DNA of 64,000 nucleotides from NCBI RefSeq assembly GCF_009734425.1, contig NZ_CP046455.1:248001-312000 (forward strand), given 5' to 3'. Each line of letters starts with the position of its first letter. Positions within the stretch are counted from its first letter, which is position 1. The translations under genes were made by a program, and so were the position numbers. Positions 43,406 to 52,412 of the stretch are shown one piece after another. Under the pieces are notes generated by a model. That model searched no databases. It was given only the letters and a program-made list of their open reading frames with translations, and was not told where the DNA came from. The DNA is from Corynebacterium occultum. Lineage in GTDB: Bacteria; Actinomycetota; Actinomycetes; Mycobacteriales; Mycobacteriaceae.

Positions 43406-43999
43406 ATGAATCTGGAGGAAGGGGCCTACTGGGTCAACTCGCTCTTCCCCGTTGATCTGGGCTTCCATCGTGTGGATGATTTTCATGTCGGCTGCGCGAA
43501 TCTGGGGGATTCGCAGCAGCTGGCCTGTTCGGCTGATTTCGGTCGGGTGGACACCGGGCTGATCACCCAGGATCAGGGTGGCCAGACGGTGGAGGTGCGC
43601 AGTGAGCTCTTCACCATCGGCCGGGTCGATGAGATTGCCGCGGCCCGCGTGGTGGGGGCGGCCGCCGCTTTTCTCCGAGCCGCCAAGGGCAGCATCCCGG
43701 CCCAACCGGGCAGTCTGATCCCGGGGTTGGGTGTGCTGGCAGAGCTGGATGAGAAGTTCACCGTCCGTCATGGCCTGCTTTCGGTGCCTTATGTCTGGGG
43801 CCGGGAGGTTCCCCAGATGACTGAGGCTGCCGGGGATGTCCATGGTGAGGAAACCGGGGAGGCGGGTCGGTTGACGGTGATGCTGCAGATCATCCTGCTC
43901 ACCGATGATGAACGGGATTTCGCCCTGACCTACGGGATCGGGGATCTGCAGCAGGAACTGACCCGGACCGGGGTGGATCTGCTGGACTGGCAGCGCTGA
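43406..43999 (+). CDS. Hypothetical protein (possible suppressor-of-fused-like)
   Basis: 197 residues with GGGGGAGG before the ATG, 21 bases after aspT. The C-terminal end IILLTDDERDFALTYGIGDLQQEL followed by GVDLLDWQR recalls the end of SUFU-type domains. There are no membrane segments. The middle is Ala-rich and may be helical. The family link is by eye only. Its steady place between aspT and dnaX suggests conservation. Confidence 0.65.
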   Translation: MNLEEGAYWVNSLFPVDLGFHRVDDFHVGCANLGDSQQLACSADFGRVDTGLITQDQGGQTVEVRSELFTIGRVDEIAAARVVGAAAAFLRAAKGSIPAQPGSLIPGLGVLAELDEKFTVRHGLLSVPYVWGREVPQMTEAAGDVHGEETGEAGRLTVMLQIILLTDDERDFALTYGIGDLQQELTRTGVDLLDWQR

Positions 44000-44053
44000 C
44001 CCGGGCCTGCGCCCGCTATCAAGCCGGCAGCTGCCCCAGGTAGGCTGTGATCC

Positions 44054-46525
44054 GTGGCTCTGTATCGGAAATATCGTCCCGCCTCCTTCGCCGAGGTTGT
44101 CGGCCAGGAACAGGTGACCGGCCCATTGTCGGTTGCGCTGGACACTGGCCGCATCAATCACGCCTACCTTTTCTCTGGTCCGCGTGGTTGTGGCAAAACC
44201 TCCTCGGCCCGTATTCTGGCGCGTTCCCTGAACTGCGCGGAGGGTCCGACCTCCCGGCCCTGTGGGGTCTGTAATTCCTGTGTTTCATTGGCGCCGGGTG
44301 GCTCGGGCAACCTGGATGTCACCGAGCTTGATGCCGCCAGCCATAACGGTGTCGAGGACATGCGTGAGCTCCGCGATAAGGCACATTATGCTCCCGCGGA
44401 GTCCCGCTACCGGGTCTTCATCATCGATGAAGCACACATGATCACCCCGCAGGGTTTCAACGCGATGCTCAAGATCGTGGAGGAACCCCCGGAGCATCTG
44501 ATCTTCATTTTCGCGACCACGGAGCCGGAGAAGGTGATCGGTACGATTCGTTCGCGTACCCACCATTACCCCTTCCGACTGCTCACCCCGGGTGATATGC
44601 GGGGCCTGCTGCAGCGCACCGTCGAGTCCGAGGGGGTGCACGTCCAGGATGAGGTGTACCCCCTGGTCATCGAGGCCGGCGGCGGTTCCCCCCGTGATTC
44701 CCTCTCCATCCTGGACCAGCTGGTCGCCGGTTCCGGCCCGGACGGAGTCTCCTATGATGAGGCCCTCGGCCTGCTGGGTGTCACCGACCTTTCGCTTATC
44801 GACGCCACGATCGACTGCCTCGCCGTCGATGACAAGGCCGGCCTCTTTCAGGTTGTTGATGATGTTATTGAGGCAGGTCATGAGCCCCGTCGTTTCGTCA
44901 CCGACCTGCTCAACCGACTGCGGGACCTGATGGTGCTGCGCGCGGTACCGGAGGCCATTGAAATGGGCCTGGTCACCGCACCGACCGCGCGTGCCGAGAT
45001 CCTGCAGGAGGAGGCCACCAGGTTCAGCGACGCCCAGCTTGCCCACCTGGCGACGCAGGTCAACGCGCGCATCTCGGATATGAAGGGCGCCACCTCCCCC
45101 CGCCTGCTGCTCGAGATCCTCATCGCCCACCTGCTGCTGCCTGCAGCTCCCGTCGCCGCCCCCGGTGCAGCGGTAGCTCCGGTCGGTCCGGGGGTCGCGA
45201 ATGGTCAGGGCACTACCTATGAGCGTCCTTCGGTGCGGCGCGCCCGCGAAGCCGCGGAGAGGGCCGCCCGTGAGGCGTCCACGACACAGAACGTAACGAC
45301 GCCAGCGGCACCGCAGCCTGTGCCCCAAGAACAACCGCAGCCTGTGCCACAGCCTCTCGCGCAGCAACCGGAAAAGCAACCCACGCAGCAACAACCCGCG
45401 CAGCAGGAACCAGCACCGCAGCCCGCGCAGCAGCCTCCCGCACCCCAGGAAGCTCCCCGAACTGTCACCCCGGCCGCTGTCCCGGAGGACGTTGTCGAAG
45501 CGGTCCGCACCGAGTGGGCCCGGCTGCGTGTGGAGGTGGGTAAACGCAACAAGGTCGCCGAGATCATGCTCACCGAAGCCCATGTCCTAGGCCTCAAGGA
45601 GGACACCCTGGTGTTGGGACACAACACCGGGGCCCTGGCTGGTCGTCTCAATGAGGCCAGCAAGAATGAGGTGATCGTGGCGGTGCTGCGCGATGAGATG
45701 GGTCTGAATCTGAAGGTCCATTGCGTGGTGGGTACCAACCCTGAGGCCATGGGTTTCGCGCCTCCCGCCGCGGTGAAGAAAGCCTGGAATCCCAATGAGA
45801 CCCAGGCTGTCGGTTCTGCCGGTCAACCCCCGCAGGCTTCCCGCCTGCGGGAGCCCGCTGATTCCGCCGAGGAGCCGGCGCAGCCGACCCCAACCCCTGA
45901 ACCCACCCCGACGCCGCAGCATCCCACCTCAGGTGCGGTGTGGGGTGCTCCGGCTCCGATTGGGGGTGCCCCGCAGGCCCCGAAGAATCCACCCACTCAG
46001 CAGGCCACGCCAGCACCGCAGCCGCAGCAGTCGGCCCCCACCTGGGGGAGCCCGGCACCCCTGGGAGGCCCACCTGCCCCAGTACCGCCGGAAGCACCGG
46101 AGCCTGCCCCTGAGGTAGTGCCCCAGCCGGAGGAGCCACGCCTGCGACGTTGGGAACAGGCCGCTGCCCGCGGGCAGGCCACGATGGCGCAGCGCGATCA
46201 GCGACCCCAGTTCTCCGATGGGGTGCCGTTGCCGCCGGAACCTTCTTCCGCTGATGTGCCTGCTGATCCCTATGATTATCCGGCTGATGAGGGCATTCCG
46301 GACCGCAGTGGCCTCCGGGCCTCGCAGCCCGCGCCGAGCCCGGCTCCGGCGGGGCAGCCGGAGTCCGCGGCGTCGCAAAGCGGTTCCAGCGCGGCGGATC
46401 GACGACGCGCCGAGGAAGATGAGATGTTGGCGGCCTCCCTGGAACCCGGTCAGCTGGATCGTCGGGATGCGAAGGATATCGCGATGGAGCTTTTGGCGAA
46501 GGAGCTGGGCGCGCGGCCGCTGTGA
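44054..46525 (+). CDS. dnaX: DNA polymerase III subunit gamma/tau
   Basis: 823 residues from GTG. AAA+ clamp loader: Walker A GPRGCGKTSS (about residues 43-52), zinc-binding Cys cluster ending CGVCNSC, Walker B FIIDEAH and the sensor region TIRSRTHHYPFRL. Domain III ends near residue 370. Two long Pro/Gln/Ala-rich linkers (about 370-480 and 595-790) surround a folded tau-like domain (about 480-585). No slippery A6 frameshift site was seen, so only the long form is expected. Followed by ybaB and recR. Confidence 0.93.
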   Translation: MALYRKYRPASFAEVVGQEQVTGPLSVALDTGRINHAYLFSGPRGCGKTSSARILARSLNCAEGPTSRPCGVCNSCVSLAPGGSGNLDVTELDAASHNGVEDMRELRDKAHYAPAESRYRVFIIDEAHMITPQGFNAMLKIVEEPPEHLIFIFATTEPEKVIGTIRSRTHHYPFRLLTPGDMRGLLQRTVESEGVHVQDEVYPLVIEAGGGSPRDSLSILDQLVAGSGPDGVSYDEALGLLGVTDLSLIDATIDCLAVDDKAGLFQVVDDVIEAGHEPRRFVTDLLNRLRDLMVLRAVPEAIEMGLVTAPTARAEILQEEATRFSDAQLAHLATQVNARISDMKGATSPRLLLEILIAHLLLPAAPVAAPGAAVAPVGPGVANGQGTTYERPSVRRAREAAERAAREASTTQNVTTPAAPQPVPQEQPQPVPQPLAQQPEKQPTQQQPAQQEPAPQPAQQPPAPQEAPRTVTPAAVPEDVVEAVRTEWARLRVEVGKRNKVAEIMLTEAHVLGLKEDTLVLGHNTGALAGRLNEASKNEVIVAVLRDEMGLNLKVHCVVGTNPEAMGFAPPAAVKKAWNPNETQAVGSAGQPPQASRLREPADSAEEPAQPTPTPEPTPTPQHPTSGAVWGAPAPIGGAPQAPKNPPTQQATPAPQPQQSAPTWGSPAPLGGPPAPVPPEAPEPAPEVVPQPEEPRLRRWEQAAARGQATMAQRDQRPQFSDGVPLPPEPSSADVPADPYDYPADEGIPDRSGLRASQPAPSPAPAGQPESAASQSGSSAADRRRAEEDEMLAASLEPGQLDRRDAKDIAMELLAKELGARPL

Positions 46526-46572
46526 GTGGGTAGACTGCAGAGACGTATTGTCACCCACTTGAAAGGCACTCC

Positions 46573-46902
46573 ATGTCTCAGCCGGATATGTCCCAGCTCC
46601 TCGCCCAGGCCCAGCAGATGCAGGCTCAGCTGCAGCAGGCACAGCAGGAGATCATCGCAAGCACCGTCGTCGGTGAGGCCGGCAATGGTCTGGTTAGCGT
46701 GTCTATGAGCGGTGGCGGCACCGTCTCCGAGATCAAGATTGATCCGAAGGTCGTTGACCCGGAGGACATCGAGACCCTGCAGGACCTGCTGACCGGCGCC
46801 TTCAACGACGCCCACCAGAAGGTCGCTGACCTGGCTCAGGAGAAGATGGGCCCGCTGTCCCAGGGCATGGGTGGCGAGGAGCTGGGTGGCCTCTTCGGCT
46901 AA
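46573..46902 (+). CDS. ybaB: YbaB/EbfC nucleoid-associated protein
   Basis: 109 residues. MSQLLAQAQQMQAQLQQAQQE is the N-terminal coiled-coil helix, then GLVSVSMSGGGTVSEIKIDP forms the beta sheet and a C-terminal helix ends in a Gly-rich tail. It binds DNA as a dimer. The gene lies between dnaX and recR as in most bacteria. Confidence 0.93.
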   Translation: MSQPDMSQLLAQAQQMQAQLQQAQQEIIASTVVGEAGNGLVSVSMSGGGTVSEIKIDPKVVDPEDIETLQDLLTGAFNDAHQKVADLAQEKMGPLSQGMGGEELGGLFG

Positions 46903-47031
46903 ACCGCTTCACGACGCTCCGGCCGTCCCCCCGCCCCAGAACTGGTGCGGTGGGGCGGCCGTTGCGCTGCCCCGCCTAAGCTGTAGGGAGTTTCCCCCTC
47001 CGCCTGAACTGAAAAGGGTGACCGCACACTC

Positions 47032-47688
47032 GTGTTTGAAGGACCACTGCAGGACCTCATCGATGAGCTTTCCCGCCTCCCCGGCGTCGGCCCGAAGAGC
47101 GCGCAACGCATCGCCTTCCACCTGATGAAGGTGGAACCGGCCGATATCAACCGCCTGGTCGATGCCCTCGGCGCCCTCCGTGACGGCGTCGCTTTCTGCC
47201 GTATCTGCGGCAATATCTCCCGGGATGAACTCTGCCGGGTGTGCGCTGACTCCGGCCGGGATCGCGGCACCATCTGCGTGGTCGAGGAACCCAAGGACAT
47301 CCAGGTCATCGAGCGGACCGGGGAGTACCACGGCCGCTATCACGTCCTGGGCGGTGCGCTGGATCCCCTGGCCAATGTAGGGCCGAAGGACCTGAACATC
47401 ACCTCCCTGCTGCAACGCATCGGAGGGGTGCTGCCCGACCGGGAGCTCGCCGACTCCACCCCGGAGAAACCGCTCCATGATGAGACCCCGGAGATCCGCG
47501 AGGTGATCCTGGCGACTGATCCCAACACTGAGGGGGAGGCCACCGCCTCCTACCTGGGCCGGTTGCTCAAGGACTTCCCCGACCTGGTGGTCTCCCGCCT
47601 GGCTTCCGGGATGCCCCTGGGTGGGGACCTCGAATTCGTCGATGAGCTCACCCTCTCCCGGGCGCTCAGCGGCCGATTGAAGATTTAA
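47032..47688 (+). CDS. recR: Recombination mediator RecR
   Basis: 218 residues from GTG. The N-terminal HhH ([16 protein letters not shown]), C4 zinc finger ([16 protein letters not shown]), Toprim domain ([10 protein letters not shown]) and Walker B-like end are all present. It loads RecA with RecO/RecF at gaps. The bile-acid-type transporter starts 2 bases after its stop. Confidence 0.95.
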   Translation: MFEGPLQDLIDELSRLPGVGPKSAQRIAFHLMKVEPADINRLVDALGALRDGVAFCRICGNISRDELCRVCADSGRDRGTICVVEEPKDIQVIERTGEYHGRYHVLGGALDPLANVGPKDLNITSLLQRIGGVLPDRELADSTPEKPLHDETPEIREVILATDPNTEGEATASYLGRLLKDFPDLVVSRLASGMPLGGDLEFVDELTLSRALSGRLKI

Positions 47689-47690
47689 AC

Positions 47691-48653
47691 GTGCCCGGGC
47701 TGGTGGCCTGGCTGGAGAAACACCAGGTGGCCTGCTATTTGCTGGCACTGCTGGCAGGTGCCCTGATCGGCCTCGGATTCCCGGAAATCTCAGGGCCTGC
47801 GGAGAAAGCCATCAACCCGGTGCTCGGGTTGCTGCTCTACGCCACCTTCCTGGCGGTGCCTTTCTCCCGGCTTGGCCCGGCACTCAAGGACTGGCGTTTC
47901 CTGGGCACTGTGCTGGGGTTGAACTTCCTCGTTGTCCCCCTGGTGGTCTGGATGTTATCCAGGCTGGTGGCAGGGGAGGAGGTGCTGTTGGTCGGAATGC
48001 TCTTCGTCCTGCTGGCACCGTGCATCGACTATGTCATCGTCTTCACCGGCCTGGCGGGTGGGGCACAGGGGAGACTGCTGGCCGCCACCCCGGTACTCAT
48101 GCTCGCCCAGATGCTCCTGTTGCCTTTCTTTCTCTGGCTCATGGCCGGACCTGAGGTGATGGGAGTGGTGGAGTGGGAACCTTTCCTCAGTGCCTTCATC
48201 TGGCTGATCCTGGTTCCGCTGCTCGCGGCCGGCCTGACCCAGGCCGGGGCGGCCAGGACTGTGCTGGGACAGCAGATTTCGGATGCGGTGGGGGCGGCGA
48301 TGGTGCCGCTGATGATGGCGACCCTGGCTGTGGTCGTGGCCTCCCAGATCCACGGGGTGAGTCAGGAACTGGGTTCATTGCTCCTGATGGTTCCCATCTA
48401 TCTCCTTTTCGCCCTGATCATGGTGCTTCTGGGACTGCTGACCGGAAAAGTGGTGGGGTTGGATGCTCCGGGGCGAAGTGCCCTGATTTTTTCCGGGGTG
48501 ACCCGTAATTCACTGGTGGTGCTGCCCCTGGTGCTAGCACTGCCGGCAGGTTTTGAGCTGGCAGGACTGGTGGTGGTCACCCAGACCCTGGTGGAGCTGG
48601 TGATCATGGTGATGCTGGTCCGGTTGCTGCCGAAACTTATGGCCGGGGCCTGA
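47691..48653 (+). CDS. BASS-family (bile acid:sodium/arsenite) transporter
   Basis: 320 residues from GTG, with nine to ten hydrophobic segments. The motif LLAPCIDYVIVFTGLA keeps the conserved Cys seen in Acr3-type arsenite permeases, and FSGVTRNSLVVLPLVLAL is the second crossover motif. No ars regulator or reductase is adjacent, so arsenite is only one possibility. It is translationally coupled to recR. Substrate open. Confidence 0.8.
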   Translation: MPGLVAWLEKHQVACYLLALLAGALIGLGFPEISGPAEKAINPVLGLLLYATFLAVPFSRLGPALKDWRFLGTVLGLNFLVVPLVVWMLSRLVAGEEVLLVGMLFVLLAPCIDYVIVFTGLAGGAQGRLLAATPVLMLAQMLLLPFFLWLMAGPEVMGVVEWEPFLSAFIWLILVPLLAAGLTQAGAARTVLGQQISDAVGAAMVPLMMATLAVVVASQIHGVSQELGSLLLMVPIYLLFALIMVLLGLLTGKVVGLDAPGRSALIFSGVTRNSLVVLPLVLALPAGFELAGLVVVTQTLVELVIMVMLVRLLPKLMAGA

Positions 48654-48675
48654 AGGCCCTTCCCTGGGCGGGAAA

Positions 48676-49428
48676 CTACTTCACGCGCTCCTTACGAAGC
48701 CGGGCCACCGACTCAATCTCCAACGGTTCAAGTTCAGCCAGTTTGATGCCCATCGCCTGGGCGAGCAACAGGTCCGCCAACTGGGGGTTCCGTGCCAGTA
48801 CCGGCCCGTGCATATAGGTGGCGATCACACTGCCCTGCACCGCCCCTTCGGCATCCTTCTGCTTATAGTCACCGGCGATATCGGCGGCATTGTAGGTGTC
48901 GCAGTTACCCATGCCGCGGGTGACCTTGCCCAGGGGTTGGGCATCCCCACCGAGCAGGGTGGAACCCATGTGGTTCTCGAAACCGCTCAGGGGTTCAGTA
49001 AGTTCGGCGGTGATACCGGCCCCGGTGGGGACGGACTGGGATTCGCCGATGGCTCGGGTATCCAGGGAGACGGTGGTGGCGTCGATGAGACCCACCCCGT
49101 CGACCACACGTCCCCCAGCCCGGAAAGAATCACCGAGGATCTGCAGGCCGGCGCAGATTGCGAGGATGGGTCGGCCCGCCCGGGCGGCGCGGACCAGACC
49201 CTGGTCCTTGATCAGGTGTTCCGCAGCCAGGATCTGGGCGGTGTCCTCGCCACCGCCGATGCAGTAGACATCGAGGGAGGAGGGGACCGGTTCATTGAGT
49301 TTCACGGTCTGGATCTCAGCGGAGATGCCGCGCATCCGGGCGCGTTGGCGCAGCACCAGGGCGTTGCCATCATCCCCATAGGTGCCCAGCACGTCGGGGA
49401 GGATCAGTCCGATGTTCAGCTCAGTCAT
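48676..49428 (-). CDS. gatD: Lipid II isoglutaminyl synthase, glutaminase subunit GatD
   Basis: 250 residues, class I glutamine amidotransferase (CobB/CobQ-like). The nucleophile is Cys in LAICAGLQILG (about 92) and the His is in ATYMHGPVLARNP (about 209). It releases ammonia from glutamine for amidation of D-Glu in lipid II by MurT. The ATG at 49426-49428 overlaps murT by 8 bases. Confidence 0.9.
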   Translation of the reverse strand: MTELNIGLILPDVLGTYGDDGNALVLRQRARMRGISAEIQTVKLNEPVPSSLDVYCIGGGEDTAQILAAEHLIKDQGLVRAARAGRPILAICAGLQILGDSFRAGGRVVDGVGLIDATTVSLDTRAIGESQSVPTGAGITAELTEPLSGFENHMGSTLLGGDAQPLGKVTRGMGNCDTYNAADIAGDYKQKDAEGAVQGSVIATYMHGPVLARNPQLADLLLAQAMGIKLAELEPLEIESVARLRKERVK

Positions 49429-50698
49429 TGGCATTCTCCTTCTCCAGGGCCTTCTTCAGGTCGCGGAACGCGGTGTAGTTGGCCAGGACCTCGACCCGCC
49501 CGGTGGGGCAGGCACGGATCGCGGCCAGGGGGTCGCGGTGGTAGTCATGTTCCACACTGGCGTAGGTCAGGCGGACCGCAAGGTCGGTGCCGCGTTCCCC
49601 GGCGGCCTTGACGGGCAGGGATTCGAAGTCCTCGAATTTCACGTCCCAGAGCCAGGAGAGGTCTTCCCCATCGGCGACCTGGCCGTTGACGGCGATGACC
49701 AGTCCTTCGGCACTGCGGTCGATCATGGAGAGGGCTTCCTGCCAGCCGGCGGGGTTCTTGGCCAACAGGAGGTGTACATCGCGGCCCTCGAAGTGGATGG
49801 TGGAGTAACGCCCGGCCACGGATTCCACTTCCTCCGTGGCGCGGAGCGCCGCGGTGAAGGACACCCCGAAGCCTTCGACGGCGGCGGCGATGGCCTGGGC
49901 GGCGTTGCCGCGGTTGGCTCGGCCGGGCAGCTGCAGGTTGAGCTGGGATTTCTCCGTGGGGCTCTGCAGGCCGGAGTCGGTGATGATCCAGTCCGGGGTG
50001 GGGCGGCGGAACTCGCGGCCGTCGCCAAGTTTCTTGAGGGCGTACCAGTCCTCGCCATCCCGGACGATGTGGCTCTGGGTGCGGGGGCAGGTGACGGAAT
50101 CACCGACCCAGCCAGCCCCGGCGGACACCCAGATGACATTCTTCGCGTCGAAGGCGACGGAGCTCATGAGGACATCATCACAGTTGGCGATGACCAGCAT
50201 CTGAGGGTGGGCGTTGATGCAGTCCCGCAGGGCACGTTCGATCTTGTTGATCTCACCGACGCGGTCCAGCTGGTCGCGGGTGAGGTTGAGCAACACCATC
50301 ACCTCGGGTCGGAGGCGCTCAGCCACCTTGGGTACGTGCAGCTCATCGACCTCGAGCACCACATGACTGGCCTCTTTCCCGGCGAGCAGGGCGGAGATGA
50401 TGCCGGCATCCATGTTGTCGCCGCGCTCATTGGTGGCGACGGGGTATCTGCTGCGCATCGCTGCCGCCAGCATCCTGGTGGTGGTGGATTTACCGTTGGT
50501 GCCGGTCACCAGCACGGTGGGGCGGTTGCCGCCGAGCTTTTCCAGGATGCCGGGGTCGATGGCGTTGGCGATCAGGCCGCCGATCATGCCGCCTGCGCCC
50601 CGGCCACTCAGGCGAGAGGCGGTGGTGGCCAGTTTCGCTGCGGTGACCGCGGCCCGGGCCCGCAGGCTCCGGATCATGGAAGGTCGTTCAGAACTCAT
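49421..50698 (-). CDS. murT: Lipid II isoglutaminyl synthase, Mur-ligase subunit MurT
   Basis: 425 residues. Mur-ligase central domain with P-loop VTGTNGKSTTTRML (about 64-77), LEVDELHVP, NLTRDQLDR and a C-terminal DUF1727 domain. With GatD it amidates the D-Glu of the stem peptide, needed for efficient cross-linking. MurT proteins usually hold a four-Cys ribbon inserted in the central domain; here only one Cys (DSVTCPRTQSHIV, Cys204) is left in that segment. It is divergent from the hydrolase gene. Confidence 0.9.
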   Translation of the reverse strand: MSSERPSMIRSLRARAAVTAAKLATTASRLSGRGAGGMIGGLIANAIDPGILEKLGGNRPTVLVTGTNGKSTTTRMLAAAMRSRYPVATNERGDNMDAGIISALLAGKEASHVVLEVDELHVPKVAERLRPEVMVLLNLTRDQLDRVGEINKIERALRDCINAHPQMLVIANCDDVLMSSVAFDAKNVIWVSAGAGWVGDSVTCPRTQSHIVRDGEDWYALKKLGDGREFRRPTPDWIITDSGLQSPTEKSQLNLQLPGRANRGNAAQAIAAAVEGFGVSFTAALRATEEVESVAGRYSTIHFEGRDVHLLLAKNPAGWQEALSMIDRSAEGLVIAVNGQVADGEDLSWLWDVKFEDFESLPVKAAGERGTDLAVRLTYASVEHDYHRDPLAAIRACPTGRVEVLANYTAFRDLKKALEKENAND

Positions 50699-50895
50699 GG
50701 GCTACAGCCTAGTCCGCCCATGTGGATTGCAGCCGGGAAGCACGCCGAAATATGGGCAGGATTCCTATCGTATAACCGAAACTGGATTCCCGACCTTCGG
50801 GTTGCCGCCCGCCGCGGGCCTCCCCCAAAAAGAAGCGGTATTTGGGGTCTGTGCTCATGAGGTTTGCTATGGCTAAGCTAAGCGAGGAAAGGGGG

Positions 50896-51825
50896 GTGGC
50901 TTTGATACGGGAGGCATGGCAGCGGTTTTTCCGCTCTCGGGCGGCCGGGGTCCTGGCGATCCTTCTGGTCTGTGGGGTGGTGCTGGCGGTGGCCGCCCTG
51001 GTGCAGCGGGAACGCGGCCTCGGTGCCACGGACTGCACCTCCTATGGGATTGCCGCCGATGATTCCCGCGCCCGGGCCCCGGAGCTGAAACTGCTGGCAG
51101 GAGACCTGCCGGTGGCGGATGCCGGATGGCCGGAGGGTAGTACCGCCGACGGGGTGTTATTGGGGCAGACGTTTGTCCATGAAGGTCTGGAGGGTAGGTA
51201 TCACCTCTTCGCCCGCGGGGTGGACTTCAGCCGCCCGGTAGGTCTGCTGGTTCGGCTGCACGGTGATGGCGGCTATGAATATCACCGCCCCCAGGGACTG
51301 TTGAACTGCCTGGCGCAGGTGGCCGCATCCCACAACATGATCATGTTGGCCCCGCACACCCCGGATGTCTTGACGCGGACCTGGTGGTCCGAGATAACCC
51401 CGAACCTGGGTTGGGTCACCGCCCTGGCGGGGAAGTCCTCGGCGGATTATGACGTGGAGTCCGCAAACACCTGGTGGATGGGCTACTCCGGTGGGGCGGA
51501 AATGCTCAGCTATGGCATCATCCCCCGGACGTCGGGGTGGGTCAGTGGTGGGGCGATCATGGTTGGTGGGGGAGGAGCGCCCACCCATCTGGAGATGAGG
51601 GTCCCCCTGGAGCGTCGGCAGAGCATGCGGCTGTACTGGATCAGCGGCATGGATGACGACGGCAGTGATCCGCGGGAGCCCTTCGATGCTCTGGGGGCGG
51701 CCCGGGAGGGTTCGGAGTGGTACCGCTCCCATGGTTTCAGCAATGTCTCAACTGATTTTCCGGCGGGGCAGGATCATTTCACGCTGCCGCAGGCGAAGGT
51801 GCTCGTGGATGTCCTGGAGCCCTGA
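50896..51825 (+). CDS. Membrane-anchored alpha/beta hydrolase (esterase/depolymerase-like)
   Basis: About 309 residues from GTG 50896 with AGGAAAGG upstream; ATGs at 50857 and 50869 would add up to 13 residues. One N-terminal membrane anchor (about 16-36), then a secreted hydrolase domain: LVRLHGDGGYEY (oxyanion region), WWMGYSGGAEML with the nucleophilic Ser and a final AGQDHFTLP His. It resembles secreted feruloyl/PHB-depolymerase-like esterases. It lies 587 bases before the NRPS gene in the same direction. Confidence 0.75.
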   Translation: MALIREAWQRFFRSRAAGVLAILLVCGVVLAVAALVQRERGLGATDCTSYGIAADDSRARAPELKLLAGDLPVADAGWPEGSTADGVLLGQTFVHEGLEGRYHLFARGVDFSRPVGLLVRLHGDGGYEYHRPQGLLNCLAQVAASHNMIMLAPHTPDVLTRTWWSEITPNLGWVTALAGKSSADYDVESANTWWMGYSGGAEMLSYGIIPRTSGWVSGGAIMVGGGGAPTHLEMRVPLERRQSMRLYWISGMDDDGSDPREPFDALGAAREGSEWYRSHGFSNVSTDFPAGQDHFTLPQAKVLVDVLEP

Positions 51826-52412
51826 ACGCCCCGAATAGGGGTGGCCGGCTCTGCCGTCATTTTCGGGGGCTTTCGTCGCCTGGCTCTGGTTCCTGCTCTG
51901 TAAAATCATACTTTTAATGCTTCAAGCTGGGCTAATGCAGAAAGTGTGATTTTAAATCAGGTGTCCCACGGTTTAGGGGCACGATTCAGCCCCGCTCTGG
52001 GGGTGAACTTCTTATTGTGGTTTAGATCACAAGATTTGACAAGAATTGTCTCTAATGAACTCTTCCGATAAAGCGTGATCTTCTCCTCGCAGCTCAGTGG
52101 GGCTTGAAAATGATATGACTTTGAAGTTAGTGGAATTGGGACCCACCGCCCTGTCGCCCGTTCTTTGAGGGGAGATTTATTTAGGGGTGGAAAACTAGGC
52201 GCAAAAACTTAGGATGAACCCGCGACATTCTGAGTATCTCCTGAAAATGGCTCTTCAGGGGATACACGGAATAAGCGGTCATCCTCTGGGTGGCCCTCTC
52301 AGATTCCTTTTGGATCCCTTCACAGGGGTTGTATTGGTTTCCAACCTCAACGAGATTCCTGTCCCTGCCCCCACAGTGGGGACAGGCGCTGTATCACTCT
52401 CAGGAGCATGAT
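51826..52412 (+). other. Regulatory region upstream of the NRPS gene
   Basis: 587 bases, AT-richer than the genes. It holds an imperfect inverted repeat (51902-51914 with 51941-51953, one mismatch), a candidate GlxR site at 52016-52031, a TTGACA at 52036 and a palindrome GACAAGAATTGTC (52038-52050). A 65-codon frame near 52214-52411 has no support. The long distance from these signals to the TTG start at 52413 implies a leader of up to 350 bases. Confidence 0.55.
52016..52031 (+). promoter_or_regulatory. Candidate GlxR (CRP-type) binding site
   Basis: TGTGGTTTAGATCACA matches the corynebacterial cAMP-regulator consensus TGTGANNTANNTCACA at all fixed positions except the fifth. It lies four bases before a TTGACA hexamer. 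Confidence 0.6.

Noticed and set aside
44054..46525. Programmed frameshift in dnaX producing a gamma subunit
   Set aside because: No slippery A-rich heptamer with a following stem was seen at the expected position.
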